A DNA stretch of 64,000 bases from Tyto alba (taxonomy: Eukaryota > Chordata > Aves > Strigiformes > Tytonidae). Under the pieces are notes generated by a model that was given only the letters and a program-made list of their open reading frames with translations, was not told the DNA's origin and ran no database searches. The stretch spans positions 8,675,731 to 8,739,730 of the forward strand of contig NW_024881283.1 of NCBI RefSeq assembly GCF_018691265.1. The letters run 5' to 3'. Below, in pieces: positions 23,581 through 34,745 of this stretch (the stretch's first letter is position 1; every line of letters starts with the position of its first letter). A program made the position numbers and the translations under genes.

Positions 23581-24284
23581 AGCTCAGTGGAGAGATCCCA
23601 GCCTGGGGACCGGCCGCAGGATGCTGTTCCCCCAAGGCCGTGCTGCTGGTTTTGGTGTCCCTCGGGAGCCAGGATTTGGTGTCTGGGCTGTGCTGGGGCT
23701 GGCAGGGTCTTGGGGATCCATGGGTGGCCCCAGTGCCCGGGGATGTGCTGATAAGCAGGAGGGACCTTCCCTCCACCTGCACCCGGCGACACCCTTTAGT
23801 TGTCCCTTCCCAGGAGTGTCCCCGTGGCTCTGCCTCATGGCAAGCGGGGACATTGCCCGTGTCCCTGCCAGCTGCCCTTCTCGCCCAGCCTCACCCCCCC
23901 AGCCCCCTCCACCTCTGCTTGCTCCTAGGGATACTCTGGGGTGCCGGATTCGAGGCAGCTGGGACGGGATGGTGGTGCTGAGCACGGTGACAGGCACCAG
24001 CCCGGATTTTTCTTGGCTGCCATGGTGGCCAGGGGGCTCAGACTCTCCCTCATTGCTCCGCAATCGCTTTCCCCTGACACTCTGCTCCTGCCCAAAGCTC
24101 TGAGTGGAGTCTCCAACCAGCGCTTGGAGCCACATCTCTAGCCTCTCCATCTCCTTTTGTTCCCAGCCCTTGCTCCCTTCCTCCCCTCCTTCCTCTTCCT
24201 CTCCTCCCTCCAAGTCCCCCGGCTCCTTTGACGCTCAGGTGGGGCTTTGATCTGCTCCGGAAAGCCCCTTCCTCCTGCTGAACC

Positions 24285-24400
24285 AACTGCAACGCCTTGG
24301 TGGAGACTTATTAAAATAGATGAAGAGCTCCCTTTGATCGCCGCAGTGCTCCGAAGACCTTTCCTCACTGCGAGGCTTCAAGCGAAGCCGTCTGCCTTTC
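24285..24400. promoter_or_regulatory. Possible conserved non-coding element with TCF-type site
   Basis: It contains GACTTATTAAAATAGATG and CCTTTGATCGCC, the latter matching the TCF/LEF core CTTTGAT. The flanks are GC-rich. Confidence 0.3.
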
Positions 24401-24744
24401 ATCCCAGCGCCGGCGAGGAGCTCACCAGGCTGGAGACCAGGAGCTGCCGGGGTTGCCGCTCGCCTTCCAGGGAAAGTCGGGGGGATCCCGGCCCTTGGTG
24501 AGCCCAGCGTGGCTGGACCAGGGCTGCGGTGCATCCCTAGCAGCTCGGCACCTGCTGCAGAGGGATATCGGGGCACCCGGCAAGGACACAGGCACATGGA
24601 GATGCGGCGGGGAGGAGCGTTGCTGAAACGCTGGGGAGAAAAGAAAGGAAACGAGAAGGTGAAGATAAAAACAATCCTGAGGAAAAAAAGAGAAAGGGTT
24701 AGAAAGCAAAAGGGAAGGCAGCAAGGGTAGCTGCCCCCCTGGGC

Positions 24745-24825
24745 AAAGCAGGAGCTTGTTAGACCTTTATAACAATGTGTCTGAATTTGATAAAATGTGA
24801 ATAATTAATCCTGTCTCCTGCCATG
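24745..24825. promoter_or_regulatory. AT-rich island
   Basis: A short block (TTTATAACAATGTG, TTTGATAAAATGTGAATAAT, TAATCC) with SOX-like ACAATG and homeodomain TAAT/TAATCC cores. Confidence 0.3.
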
Positions 24826-25174
24826 GATTGGGCTCTCTGTGCACTTGCTGCACGGTGTGTTTCTGCAGGCACCGAGCTGCTGCTGGGCTGAGAAATGGGG
24901 GGGCCCCCACCCCACCGGGGACGTGGGGCTGTGGGTTGGAAGGATGCAGTGTGTGGGGGGGATGTTCTGGGGGGGTTCCCCCAAGGGAATTGGCCCCCCT
25001 TGGGAGCCTGCCTTCTCCCCTGCGTGGAAGGGGGATGCGAAGGTGACAGCCAGGGTGACCACGGGGGACACTGGGGGCCAGACACGGCTCCTGCCCTTTC
25101 CCATCCTGGCTCATCCAGCTCCATCCCCACAAGAGCCAGCGTCGTCTGCGGGGAGCCGGCACGCCAGCGCTCCC

Positions 25175-25250
25175 CGGGGCAAATATTTGCTAAAATCTGC
25201 TAAAATGAGGCAAATCCTTCTAATTACCGCTAATTAACTGCCAGAGGAGC
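25175..25250. promoter_or_regulatory. AT-rich island with 12-bp palindrome
   Basis: The perfect palindrome GCAAATATTTGC (25179-25190) is followed by a second TGCTAAAAT word, then TTCTAATTACCGCTAATTAA. Two TAATTA cores lie within 15 bp of each other. Confidence 0.35.
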
Positions 25251-25539
25251 AGCCGCTGCCCTGCGTGCCACGGCCCTGCCATGGGCACAGACATGCCCAG
25301 AGCAAGCACGGTGGCTGCTGGGGACTTTCCCCCAAAACCTGGTGCTCTGCACATTGCAGTTACCCTCCCGGGTGAATGGCAGTGCTGAGGACCGCTCCAC
25401 GACGCCAAGGATCCAACCCTCCTGCTGCTGCAGATCACACCGTGCCACATGAAATCCCCATCCCGTGCCAGCCACCCCCGTGAGCCACATCACCTCCCCG
25501 TCCCACCACAGCCCCCCATGGCAGGGACTGCGCCGAGCC

Positions 25540-25765
25540 CTTAATAAGACGTGATTCACACACTGTGCTTAATTAGCAATTCAGTTAACGGTTTGTAATT
25601 CAGGCACGACCCTGATTGCATCCGAATGCTACTTTATTTCTTCTCTGCTGCTTGCATTCTGAGCACTAATTATGCCTCTTTGGATGCTAATTGCTTCCCA
25701 GCCCTCTGCTGCTGTCTTTCCCGAGCAACATTTATTTTTCATGCGTCCATGTGTTTAAACTAAGA
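25540..25765. promoter_or_regulatory. Homeodomain-site-rich island
   Basis: It contains TTAATAAGACGTGATTC, CTTAATTAGCAATTCAGTTA, TTTGTAATTCAGG, CACTAATTATGCC and GATGCTAATTGCTTCC, giving at least five TAAT-type cores in 225 bp. It is followed directly by a G16 tract. This is a strong enhancer-like texture, with conservation inferred. Confidence 0.45.
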
Positions 25766-25772
25766 AAAGCCT

Positions 25773-25788
25773 GGGGGGGGGGGGGGGG
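25773..25788. repeat. G16 homopolymer
   Basis: Sixteen consecutive G bases. Confidence 0.95.
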
Positions 25789-28067
25789 TGGAAAGAGGTG
25801 GGAGCTGCCTCAGTCCAAGGCTTTGCCAAGATCAAACATCCCGGGAAGGTGAGCTGGGATGTGCAAGTGCTGCCGCTGCCTTTGCCGCGTCTCCAGTGGG
25901 AAAGAGGGAGCGTGGGAAGGAGCCAGGCTGCCTCCTCCCTCCTCTTCCTCCTCCTCCAGCCCTGGCTCTACCCTGCATTAATCCCCTCTATGCTCCTCAG
26001 GCTCACCTCCCTTCCCAGTGGGGTGGCTGGGCTGGGGGTCCCGGGGCAGGCAGAGATGCTGCTTTGCCACCAAAGCTGGTTGCTCCCCGCAGGCTGCTGG
26101 CCCCATCGGGGCTTCCCAGCACGGCTGGAATCCCCCGTGCAAAGCAGCCGGGCAGGGTTAGGGGTGAACACGGGCACGGAGGGACCAGTTCTGGGTCTGG
26201 GACAGGCAGGAGGGGCCTGCGGGGGGTGCAGGGATGAACGGGGCTCGTCCCTGCAGTGTGGGGACGGGGCTGGGTTGCAGGCAGATGGCAGGACGGCGTC
26301 CCCATCGCATGGCGACAGATTGGGGATGCAGTTACAGCGGTGAGCCAAGGCAGCAGCTGGGACGCCTGATTTTTGGCTCCTGCGCTCGGAGAGCAACAGG
26401 GAGGGAGCAGAGGGGACAGTGCAGGGACCTCCACAGCCCGCCAGGGTGACTGTCCCCAGGGTCCCATCGGACTCATCCCTCCTGTCTCTGCACTTCAGTG
26501 CCCAGCCCGTTAGAGGGGATGGGAAATTAATGAGCCACCTGAGCGTATGTAAGAGCCTCCCCTGCTTTGTGCTGGCTGGGAGTGGTCCCCAGCCACTCAG
26601 CCCCCAGCTGAGTCCCTTCGCTTCCCAGTTCCCATCCCAGTTCCCTGGCTCCCAGGGGCCCACACAGCTCCCTACTCCGGGCTGCTTCGAGGGGGTGCTG
26701 CAGACAGGGCTTAAATATTCCCCAAATTCCACCTCCTCCCCAAGGGATCCTGCAGCAGCCGGGTCCCAGCACGGGACCAGCAGCCTCAGGCTCTGGGGAG
26801 CAAGAAGTTGCAGACCCAGTTGCCCCCAGACCCTCAGCTCTGCTGCTGCAGGGCTTCCCAGCAAACCACCTGGGTGGGAGCTGAGCCCTCTAAATTCATT
26901 GCATATGTGCTGGTCAAGGATTTGAAGCCAGCTAACTGGGGAGCAAAGCTGTGGTGGGTGCGCAGCTCTGCTTTGCCAAGCGGCTGGGGAGCTGGTTCTG
27001 GAGAAGGATCCCCCCGAAAGGGGCACAGACCCCCAGAGCTGGCAGAGACCGAGGGGTCCCAGCGCACAGCTCATGCAGGAGCCCACCTGCACCAGGGCAG
27101 CCCTGCTGGGATTAATTGGGTGGGTAATTGGTTCTCGTTGCCCCAGTCACAGACACACCTGAGCACACCGGTTAGGGCCGGGGCACTGGGCAGCCGACCC
27201 AGGGCCCGGTGCTGTCTGGGGAGCAGCAGGACCGGTGACATCCATGGCCAGGAGGGGTGAGTCCAAACTGCTCTGTGGCTCCGTGCCTCAGTTTCGCTGA
27301 TGTGTACCCGAATATTTGGGCTCCCCAAAGCCAGGGGGAATCTCCCGTTAGCAGCAGAAAGAGCAACTTCGCTGAGAACAGAATTACAGTGCCCACACGG
27401 TGCCAGGCAGAGTGAGAGCATCCCGGCAGGCAGGATCCCCTTGAGTGAGGGGCTGCAGCCTGTGCTGGGGGTGCAGGATGAGTCCCCCCTCTCCGCCGGC
27501 TCGGCCAGCCGGCAGCCAGGCCTTCTCCAGCCCCCCGATGCAGCCCTCACCCACGAGTTGCAGGTGTTACTTTGCTTCAGCGTGGGTGCAGCGTGGCCGC
27601 CCCGAGCGCGGTGTTTGGTGTTCACCAGCCCTGCCCACAGCCAGCTTTGGGCACGGCGGGTGCCGCTGCTGGGGTGACCTGCACCGAGGAGGAGACGTGA
27701 GCCTCCTGCTTTCCTCTCTTTATTGATTTTTTTTATGCCCATCTTGTTATGGTGGACAGAACCAGCTTGCAGATTTGGGTTTTTATCTCTCTGGGTGTTT
27801 TTTCTTGCCTCCTCTTTGCATCAGTGCTCAGCACTCAGCTGTCGGGGTCACCAACAAACACAACTCTTCTATCTTTGCTGTGGTCCTGGGGCACGGGTGG
27901 GCACCCACCGGTCCCCAAGGGCTTGGTGACACCAGGGGAGCTGAGGTTGGAGCAGAGGCTGGGGCGCAGCCAGGACAGTCGTTTTGGGGACCCCACTGGG
28001 CCCAGGCTGGTGGCAGATGTCATGAGCGTGGGGTAGGGGCACACACAGCACACGTGTGTTGCATGTA
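25789..28067. other. GC-rich non-coding stretch
   Basis: GC-rich filler between islands. The minus strand is open for 374 codons (about 25968-27092), but the frame runs through several unrelated compositional patches. Its product (Pro/Ser/Leu/Gly-rich) has no recognisable domain, and other frames are open over the same bases. I judge it a GC artefact. Confidence 0.5.
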
Positions 28068-28119
28068 CACCAGCACCCGTGGGACCCAGTCCCGCCTGTG
28101 GGGCCCACGGGTGCTGGTG
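28068..28119. repeat. Perfect 16-bp inverted repeat (hairpin/cruciform)
   Basis: The arms CACCAGCACCCGTGGG (28068-28083) and CCCACGGGTGCTGGTG (28104-28119) are exact reverse complements around a 20-base spacer. Pairing does not extend usefully past the arms. The stem is shorter than in a typical animal pre-miRNA. Confidence 0.85.
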
Positions 28120-28164
28120 AGGACCCATGGGCGCTGCAGGGAGCTCTGCTGCGGGCGGAGGAGC

Positions 28165-28280
28165 CAGGGAGCTCAGAGGCAGCTTTTATTACCCTCAGTA
28201 ATGACTGCAACGCTAACGGGTGTTTAATTAGCTCAGCCACTCTCGTTAATGGTATTGCGGGGCCATGAGCTGTGGTTAAG
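28165..28280. promoter_or_regulatory. Possible conserved non-coding element
   Basis: TTTTATTACCCTCAGTAATG, GTGTTTAATTAGCTCAGCC and CTCGTTAATGG words in a compact block just after the 28.07-kb inverted repeat. Homeodomain cores are present. Confidence 0.35.
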
Positions 28281-28714
28281 CCGGTGAGCGAGGTGTCGGC
28301 GAAGGGCCAGACCCCAGCAGCTGCCAGTCCCTCCACAGTCCCGCTTCTGTGCCTCAGTTTCCCCAGCGCCGAGCAGAGCACAGGGGGAGGGGGGGGCACC
28401 TTGGGGCTGCGGGGCTGGCTGGTGCTGGGGGTGGGGGAATGGGCTGTTCCAGAGTTGTGCTGGGGTGGCTGAGGGCACCTGGTGTGTGGGATGGTTGTAG
28501 GGTCTGGCCAAAGTCACACCATCACACTGCGAGGGGGGGCCCCTGGCATTCACCCCCTCGCTCCTGCCAGCCCCTGGGTGCCCCCAGAACCCCACGGATG
28601 AGGCCTGAAAGGAGACATCTGTGTTTTCACGCCTCTCCCAGCACTGCTCGCCCCCGCGGTGGCACGGGAGGGTGAGGGTCACCAACGCCGGTGCCGGAGG
28701 AGCCGCTTGCCACG

Positions 28715-28835
28715 GGCCATTCCCATTAGTATTAGCATTTTGCCTCGTGTTTCATGAATAGTTAACGGCGAGGGAACCTGCAGAAGGGTCCTGCAGCAGC
28801 ACAGAAACATAAATATTCATCTGCTCGGGGAGATG
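28715..28835. promoter_or_regulatory. Possible conserved non-coding element
   Basis: CCCATTAGTATTAGCATTTTG, CATGAATAGTTAACGG and ACATAAATATTCATC words. GTTAAC is a palindromic HNF1-like half-pair. The flanks are GC-rich. Confidence 0.35.
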
Positions 28836-29479
28836 CGGGCAGAAAGTGGCTGAGTGGCAGCTGTCAATCTCCCAGCCTGGGCAGGGGAGCCGGCACCCTG
28901 GGGCATCCCTGCCGGGAAGGATGCACCCTGCGTGGGGGCCGGGGTCTGGGGGCTCCTGCTGAGCCCCGCCAGCACCGTGATGTGCCAGACCAATGGCCGT
29001 GGGGCGCAGGAGGTGGGCACCGATCCACAGGCGCCGGGATTTGGGGCTGGGAGTTGGGATTTGGGCCGGTTCGGAGCCCGGCACCCGGCTTTGAGTGCAG
29101 AGGGAGGGATCGCCGGCCGGCGCGCCGAGGCTGGACGCGGCTGCGTGTGGCTGGTGGAGGGTTAAATCGCTGCTGGGATGGGAGATGCCGCCTCTTGATT
29201 AGTGTCTGCATTGCGGGACATTAATGCAAAGTGTTATTAAGCAGTTGTTTCCCTGCGCTGCCCTGCCCGGGCTGGCTCAGTGGGCCCGACGGTGGCGATG
29301 CCCGCCGGGATGCCGGGTGCTCACCGACGGGGTCGTGCCTGCCAGCAAAACTCTCACCCGGCCTCTCCAGGGCTGGATTTGGGCTCATCCTGCCGCGGTT
29401 TGGTTCTGGGCTGCAGAAGAGACCCGCGGGCGCTGGCGGCTGGGCCGTGCGTGCACCTGCGAGCCTCGCACTCGGGGAT

Positions 29480-29790
29480 ATATTGACGCAACTGTGTGTG
29501 TTTATTTAAAATATTTGGCAGTCGGTGAGGGAGCAGAAGAATGTAAAATCTTATTTGCATTGGATTCCTGCTGGATGGCCCCGCCACCCCGGCAGCGACT
29601 CGCCAATTAAATATCCATCAGTAACAAGGAAAACAAACTCACGGATCCCTAACACTCCACATTAAAAGTTAATAATACAGCCAGCACCTGCAGCAAGAGA
29701 GGCAAATTAAGAGCAGCACTTGGAGTAACACAGTAAACGGAGGAGGGAGCAATTAACAACCATAAAAAGATGAAGAGAAACAATTAGGAG
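29480..29790. promoter_or_regulatory. AT-rich island with POU octamer
   Basis: About 310 bp of unique sequence. It holds a POU octamer ATTTGCAT at 29553-29560, TTTATTTAAAATATTTGGC, GCCAATTAAATATCCATC, AAAAGTTAATAATACAG and several AACAATTA (SOX/homeodomain) words. The minus strand is partly open but not coding-like. Confidence 0.4.
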
Positions 29791-30094
29791 AAGGGGGGAG
29801 CACAGGCACATGTACACGAGCGCGGTGGCAGTCGCTGGGCTGCCGGCAGAGCCGGAGCCCCCAGAGCTGCCGCGGCAGATGCCTCGGTTTGCCGCTGCCA
29901 TTCTCCCTGGGCCCGGAGTTGCTGCTTTACTTTGCTGGGTCCCCGTTTGCAGCCCCCAGAGCGGAGCCCTGTGGGGTTTGGGGGGTAAATCCTGCCCTGT
30001 CGGCTGCAAGGGCGTCCGGTCCCCGGCTGGGGTAACCCCACGGACCCCCCCAAGGTGCCCCAAGGTGCCCGCAGGAGTGACATCGGCAGCTCCG

Positions 30095-30215
30095 GTTAAT
30101 CTCCACCACTCCCTTCCCCTACTTGCATCGATCCAATATATTAAGCTATTAAATGATTTTGCTGTTTCAGAGCTCGGTCAATAAACGCTGAAGCTATCGC
30201 GGGGAATGACCTTTC
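30095..30215. promoter_or_regulatory. Possible conserved non-coding element
   Basis: A compact unique block with CCGGTTAATCTCC (OTX-like TAATC), CATCGATCCAATATATTAAG, TATTAAATGATTTTGC and GGTCAATAAACG words. Confidence 0.35.
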
Positions 30216-30550
30216 CTGCGGGCTGCTCTTGGGCACAAAACCCACGTCGCCATTGACCCGTGTGGGCTCCAGGTGCTGCTCCAGGACCTCTCCTCTCCCC
30301 CTCCTGCCTTTGGGATGTTTCCCCTGGAAAAAAGGGGGAGCCGAGCCTGGTTTTGCCGTGCCAGGTTGGCTTGTAGCCACTGCTGGGGTGGTGGGATCAG
30401 GCAGATGTTCCCAGGCACCGAAGTGGCTGCAGCCGGTAGCGGGGCAGGGTTGGGGACGGTGGCCTGGGGTGTGACAGGGTTTGTGATCCAGGAGCTGGTG
30501 GTGGCACTTGGGGAGTCACCGTCCCTTTGGCACTGGGTTTCCTGTGGCTG

Positions 30551-30575
30551 AAAACAAAACAAAACAAAACAAAAC
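30551..30575. repeat. (AAAAC)5 microsatellite
   Basis: Five perfect AAAAC pentamers. Confidence 0.95.
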
Positions 30576-31080
30576 ATAAAGCTGGGAGAGAGAAAAGGGG
30601 GTCTGTTTTGCTGCGTTAACCTTAAAATGGGGGCAGGAGGAGGATCAGGAGGGGGAGCCTGGCTTTGCGTTTGCACTGTGGCTGCAGCACCGATTTCCCA
30701 GCATCTTGCCCCATTTCGGGGCCTGGATCATTCCACATCCCAGCGATGGGATGGGACCAGCCCCAGCCTGGCTGCCTGTGCAATTGGGGAAACTGAGGCA
30801 CGGCCCTGGGGAAGGCATCTCCCCCATTTTGGGGGCAGTGCTGAGGTTTTAAGGGATCTGCTGTGGGTTTGAGGAGCGTTCGCCAGGAATCGAGCCCACG
30901 CTGCAGCCCATCACCATCAAATGTGGGGATGTTTGCTGGGTGGGTTTGTAAACCTGTGCTAAATCAGGGCTGGAACAGAAGCAAATGTAATAGATCCCAG
31001 TGGCACCAGGTCTGAGCAGGTTTTCAATTTTTCCAGGAGTTATTCTGAAATGTGATTTTTTTGTTGGTTTGGTTTCTTTA

Positions 31081-31095
31081 TTTTTTTTTTTTTTT
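31081..31095. repeat. T15 tract
   Basis: Fifteen T bases preceded by T-rich degenerate sequence from about 31055. Confidence 0.9.
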
Positions 31096-31099
31096 AATT

Positions 31100-31445
31100 G
31101 GTTATATCACAATATCACAATCAAAAAGGGAAAGCTGATATCTCTGAATATGCAGGAGAATCCTTCCTTGCAGGCTTTAAACAGAGAGTAGAATGTTTTA
31201 ACTATTACAATAGAATATTATTAGAATGGCAACCGGCAGGACGGAGACTGTCGCTGCTGGCGTAGCTGTAATGAAAGAAGAATAAAATCAAACCCTGAAA
31301 GCCGCCCGAAAGCTCAAAGCCAAATGGCTGTTTCCAAGCCCTGAATTTTTTTCATTACGGATATATTTTTGGAAAGCAAAGAAATTTCAATTTTGGAGCG
31401 TTTTTTGATCTGGCAGATTACTAAACCCCCTGATTTTGGATGAGA
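31100..31445. promoter_or_regulatory. AT-rich island, possible conserved non-coding element
   Basis: About 345 bp of unique AT-rich DNA, including a tandem TATCACAA double, TAGAATATTATTAGAATGG, AAGAATAAAATC, TTTTTTCATTACGGATAT and TGGCAGATTACTAAACC. It is one of the longest islands. Enhancer or other conserved function is inferred. Confidence 0.4.
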
Positions 31446-31559
31446 AAAGTGAGTGTCTGCAGGGGGTTGGTTAAAATAACCCCCGGTTGCTCCAGCTTTC
31501 TCCCCAGCTCACACGTGCAGCGGGAGCTGCATCTCCATCGCAGACCCTGCCAGGCTGGG

Positions 31560-31760
31560 GGGAGATCGGCTTATTAATAAACTTAATGAGATGAGTAACA
31601 TTGGTGGCCGCTAATAAAACGAGAGCAATATCCCATATTTCACTGCTGCAATCTGAATTACTGTGTATCACCACCACTTACCGTTCCTGTAAAGCTTTAT
31701 ATCTCCAAACCGCTGTAATGTCATTAGCAACTAATTGATTTTTTGCAACATCTTGGTGAG
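31560..31760. promoter_or_regulatory. AT-rich island, possible conserved non-coding element
   Basis: GGCTTATTAATAAACTTAAT, GGCCGCTAATAAAACG, CTGAATTACTGTG, TGTAATGTCATTAGC and AACTAATTGATTTTTTGC words. There are many homeodomain cores in 200 bp of non-repetitive sequence, only about 110 bp after the preceding island. Confidence 0.45.
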
Positions 31761-32179
31761 ATAGCGAAGCAGGATCCTCGTTTTGCAGCGAGACAGATTG
31801 ACTGGCCGCAAAGCTGAGCTCGGCTTTACCAGCAGCCTGCGGCACGGCCAGGGCCCCCTCGCTGGCTCACAGAGCTGAATTTTTTTCCCATTTTTCTTGG
31901 ATTTCAGCATCCTGGCTGTGCTGCCTGTGGGGAGATGGTCCAGGAGGGCTGGGAGTGGGGTTGGCTTTTCCAACTCTGGAGCTGGAAAGGGGTGTCAGGG
32001 GCTTGGCAGGGAGCAGCCCGACGCTCCGGTGTGTGATACGCCGTGCTCTCCGTGCCCCAAATCCGGAGCCACGTTGGGGATCCCCCAGCTCCGGCACGAG
32101 TCTGGCTGCCGGGATCTCCAGCAGTCGCCTCTCCACCGGTAACCGGGATTTATGCCAGTGAAACAGGAAGCCGGAGGGA

Positions 32180-32400
32180 GAGATAAATTAGAATTATTTT
32201 TAATAAAATGAGGATCATTTTTAATCATGTTTAAGTTATTTTTCTTTAGCCACCTCGCATGGTGTAGATTTCCCTGAAAAATGGGGAACTTTCATCTCTT
32301 GCTGCTTGGAAATTAATTCCTCCCTGACAGCCGTGGTGCTTAATGTAGATAATAACTATTAGTTCTACCCCAGACAGCACACTCTGTCCTGCAGGTCCGG
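32180..32400. promoter_or_regulatory. AT-rich island, possible conserved non-coding element
   Basis: GATAAATTAGAATTATTTTT with a following TTTTTAATCATG, GGAAATTAATTCC (near-palindromic) and GATAATAACTATTAG. Bounded by GC-rich DNA. Confidence 0.4.
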
Positions 32401-33926
32401 GGCTTTCATTTTTCTCCCTGGATTAGACTAAGTCCTTCAACAGGCAGCGGAGCCCTTGAGGGAGGGGGGGCAGGGGGACACCCACGTGTTGTTAAGCCGT
32501 ACGGATGCTCCCGGTCCCTGTCCCTCTCCCCAGCCCTGTGCGCAGCGTTTCGCGTGGGGCAGCCCCAGGAAGGGATTTTTGTGCCGGTGATGGGTCTTGG
32601 TTCTGCAAATGGGGGATTGGGGGTTGGTTTGGGGTGCTCTCCCTCCCCGGATTGCACCATCTCTGTGCCTCTGCGTGGCTGGGGCATCGCCTGGCTCCCG
32701 GTACACGCCGCTGTCGTGGGCATCCTCCATCAGCAGCAGCATGACAGAGCGGCAGGACCCGCGTCCTATTAAAAAAGGGGTTGTAAATATGAAGTTAATG
32801 GAGCCTGAAAGCCGGCCATTTCCTCGTCACGTCTCCCTGACTGAGATTTCGGGGCTTGTTTGCGAGTGGCTCTGGGGATTTACAGCAGGGATGGGGGATG
32901 GGGTTGGGGACGCTGCTGCTCACCGGAGTTCTGGCTAAGGGAGTTTGGTGGCTGGTTGCAGCACCGAGGCATTTGGCCTCTGCCCTCTGAAAACCATGGC
33001 GAGATTAGAGAGAAATGGGAATAGAAAATATTCTTCATGGAGGGAAGGCTGGTGAAGGACCTGGCTGGAGGCTCTGTGCTCCAGACAAGGGGACACCAAA
33101 AAGGGCTCTGCCCGGTGCACCGGCCACCCACGATTATTTGTGTCCTCGTGGTGTGGCCAGAGTGTGGGACTGGCTGGTAAAGAACCCCTTTTGCCCAATA
33201 TCTGCTCTCCCTGGTGACCCAGAAGATGTTTCGGGGGATACTGGGGCCATTGTCCAGAAGGGTCAGGGCTCCCGGGGTGGGGCTTGCTGTGCCCGGCAGC
33301 CCCAACATCGCCTCTGCCAGCACCTCGTCCATCCATCCCCGATGGTAGGGCCCTTCCCAGGGCCGTGGAGCCACGTTTTTCCCTCCCTGGAGTCACCAAT
33401 CCCCTCCCATCGCTTGGACAGAGATAATCTCCCTCCATCAGCAACCTCCCTCCTTAAAAGCAACCACAAAGAAGCCGGCAGTAATTTAGGTGCAATAAGG
33501 GCTTTCTGCTGCTTTCCCTGCACTGTGCCATCCTCCCCTTGCATCCTCATTTCGCCGAGACGTGGCTGGTAATCGCTGCCTCCCTCTTTGCTCCCAGGCT
33601 ATTTTGCAAAACCATGTTTCAAACAAACCTCGCCTGGCCCATGAGGTTTTGCTGGAGCCGGCTGTGCTCCCTGCTCAGGGCTGCAAACCGGAGGGGATGA
33701 AAATGCCCCTGCCCTCCTCACCAGAGCCCCTGTGGGAGTGTTTTTATTCCCTTCTTCTCCTCAAGAACCTTACCAGTATCTGCTGGGCAGAGGCACTCAG
33801 TGCAGGGATGCTGGTGCTGAGATGAAGAGTGAAGTCGAGATCCCGGGATGCCTGGCATCGCCCTGGGTCCATTCTGGGGGTCTGGCGTCGCCCACCCTGT
33901 CTCTGAGCCCAGCTGAGCGTCGCAGC
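32401..33926. other. GC-rich non-coding stretch
   Basis: No repeat array or recognisable exon. Overlapping open frames reach 185 codons (plus, about 33015-33572; minus, 32880-33444) with no family resemblance I can name. Confidence 0.5.
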
Positions 33927-33962
33927 CAGTGCAAAGCCTTTTCCCAGTGCAAAGCCTTTTCC
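33927..33962. repeat. 18-bp tandem duplication
   Basis: CAGTGCAAAGCCTTTTCC occurs twice, exactly and head to tail. Confidence 0.95.
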
Positions 33963-34659
33963 CAGCGCGGGCTGCGGGTGCTCGGCTGATGCGGGGTGCC
34001 AGGGATGCTGCCTGCCCCTCTGGTGCCAGCTCCGGACCCACAGTGGGTTTGGGGGAGCAGAGACCAGAATGTGACCCACCCATCCCGGCCCCGTATCCCC
34101 CCGGTTCGGCTCCGGCGGGAAGCACCAGGCTGGCTGTCCCGGTGCTGCCGGCGCCTGCCGCGGGGTTCGTGTGATAGCAGTTACCGCTCCGGCGCTGACA
34201 TGCAGATCACAGGGGCTTTGATCCGGGGTGTTGTGCTTTTTTTTTTGCTGCAATTTCACATTCATTAGCTGCGCCATTTACTTAAAACATTGGAAAAACA
34301 CACCAAAAGCCCCAGTTTTTGTTAAAAGGGTGGCTTCCCTAAAGGGATGGGTGACGATATCCTCCCGTCCCTCCCCCAAGGTGGGGGGGGCAAACAGCTC
34401 TGGGCTCGCAGCAGAATGAGGCCCGGGGGGTGCGTGGTCCACAGGCTTGGGGATGCTCTCTCTGATCCCTGAATTCAGGCTGGCAACGAAGACTGTAAGG
34501 ATTCAGCAACTGGAGCCATCGGTCCCTAAATAACCCCCAGTTGAACTGAACGGTGTCTCTGCTCCCCCTGGGGAGGTCCGGGGGGGTGGGTGCCCGAGGT
34601 GGGGGCTCACGCCGTTCCTCGCCCGCGTGATTTCCCCTCCGCCTGCTGCTGCGGCTGGA

Positions 34660-34745
34660 AAAGGTTCTTTTAATCAGGGGTAATTTTATGCATCATTAAT
34701 ATCAGGCCTGATTATAAGGAATAAAAGTTCAGCCGAGGGAAAGAT
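34660..34745. promoter_or_regulatory. AT-rich island
   Basis: TTTTAATCAGGGGTAATTTTATGC, CATTAATATCAGGCCTGATT (holding the inverted pair ATCAGGCCTGAT) and GGAATAAAAG words in about 85 bp. Confidence 0.35.

Noticed and set aside
25968..27092. 374-codon minus-strand open frame
   Set aside because: GC-rich sequence with several overlapping open frames. There is no domain and no codon-like periodicity, and it crosses unrelated compositional patches.
30868..30905. tRNA-like T-arm (GTTCGCCAGGAATCGAGCCC)
   Set aside because: The words resemble tRNA B-box fragments, but there is no correct B box, A box or cloverleaf around them.
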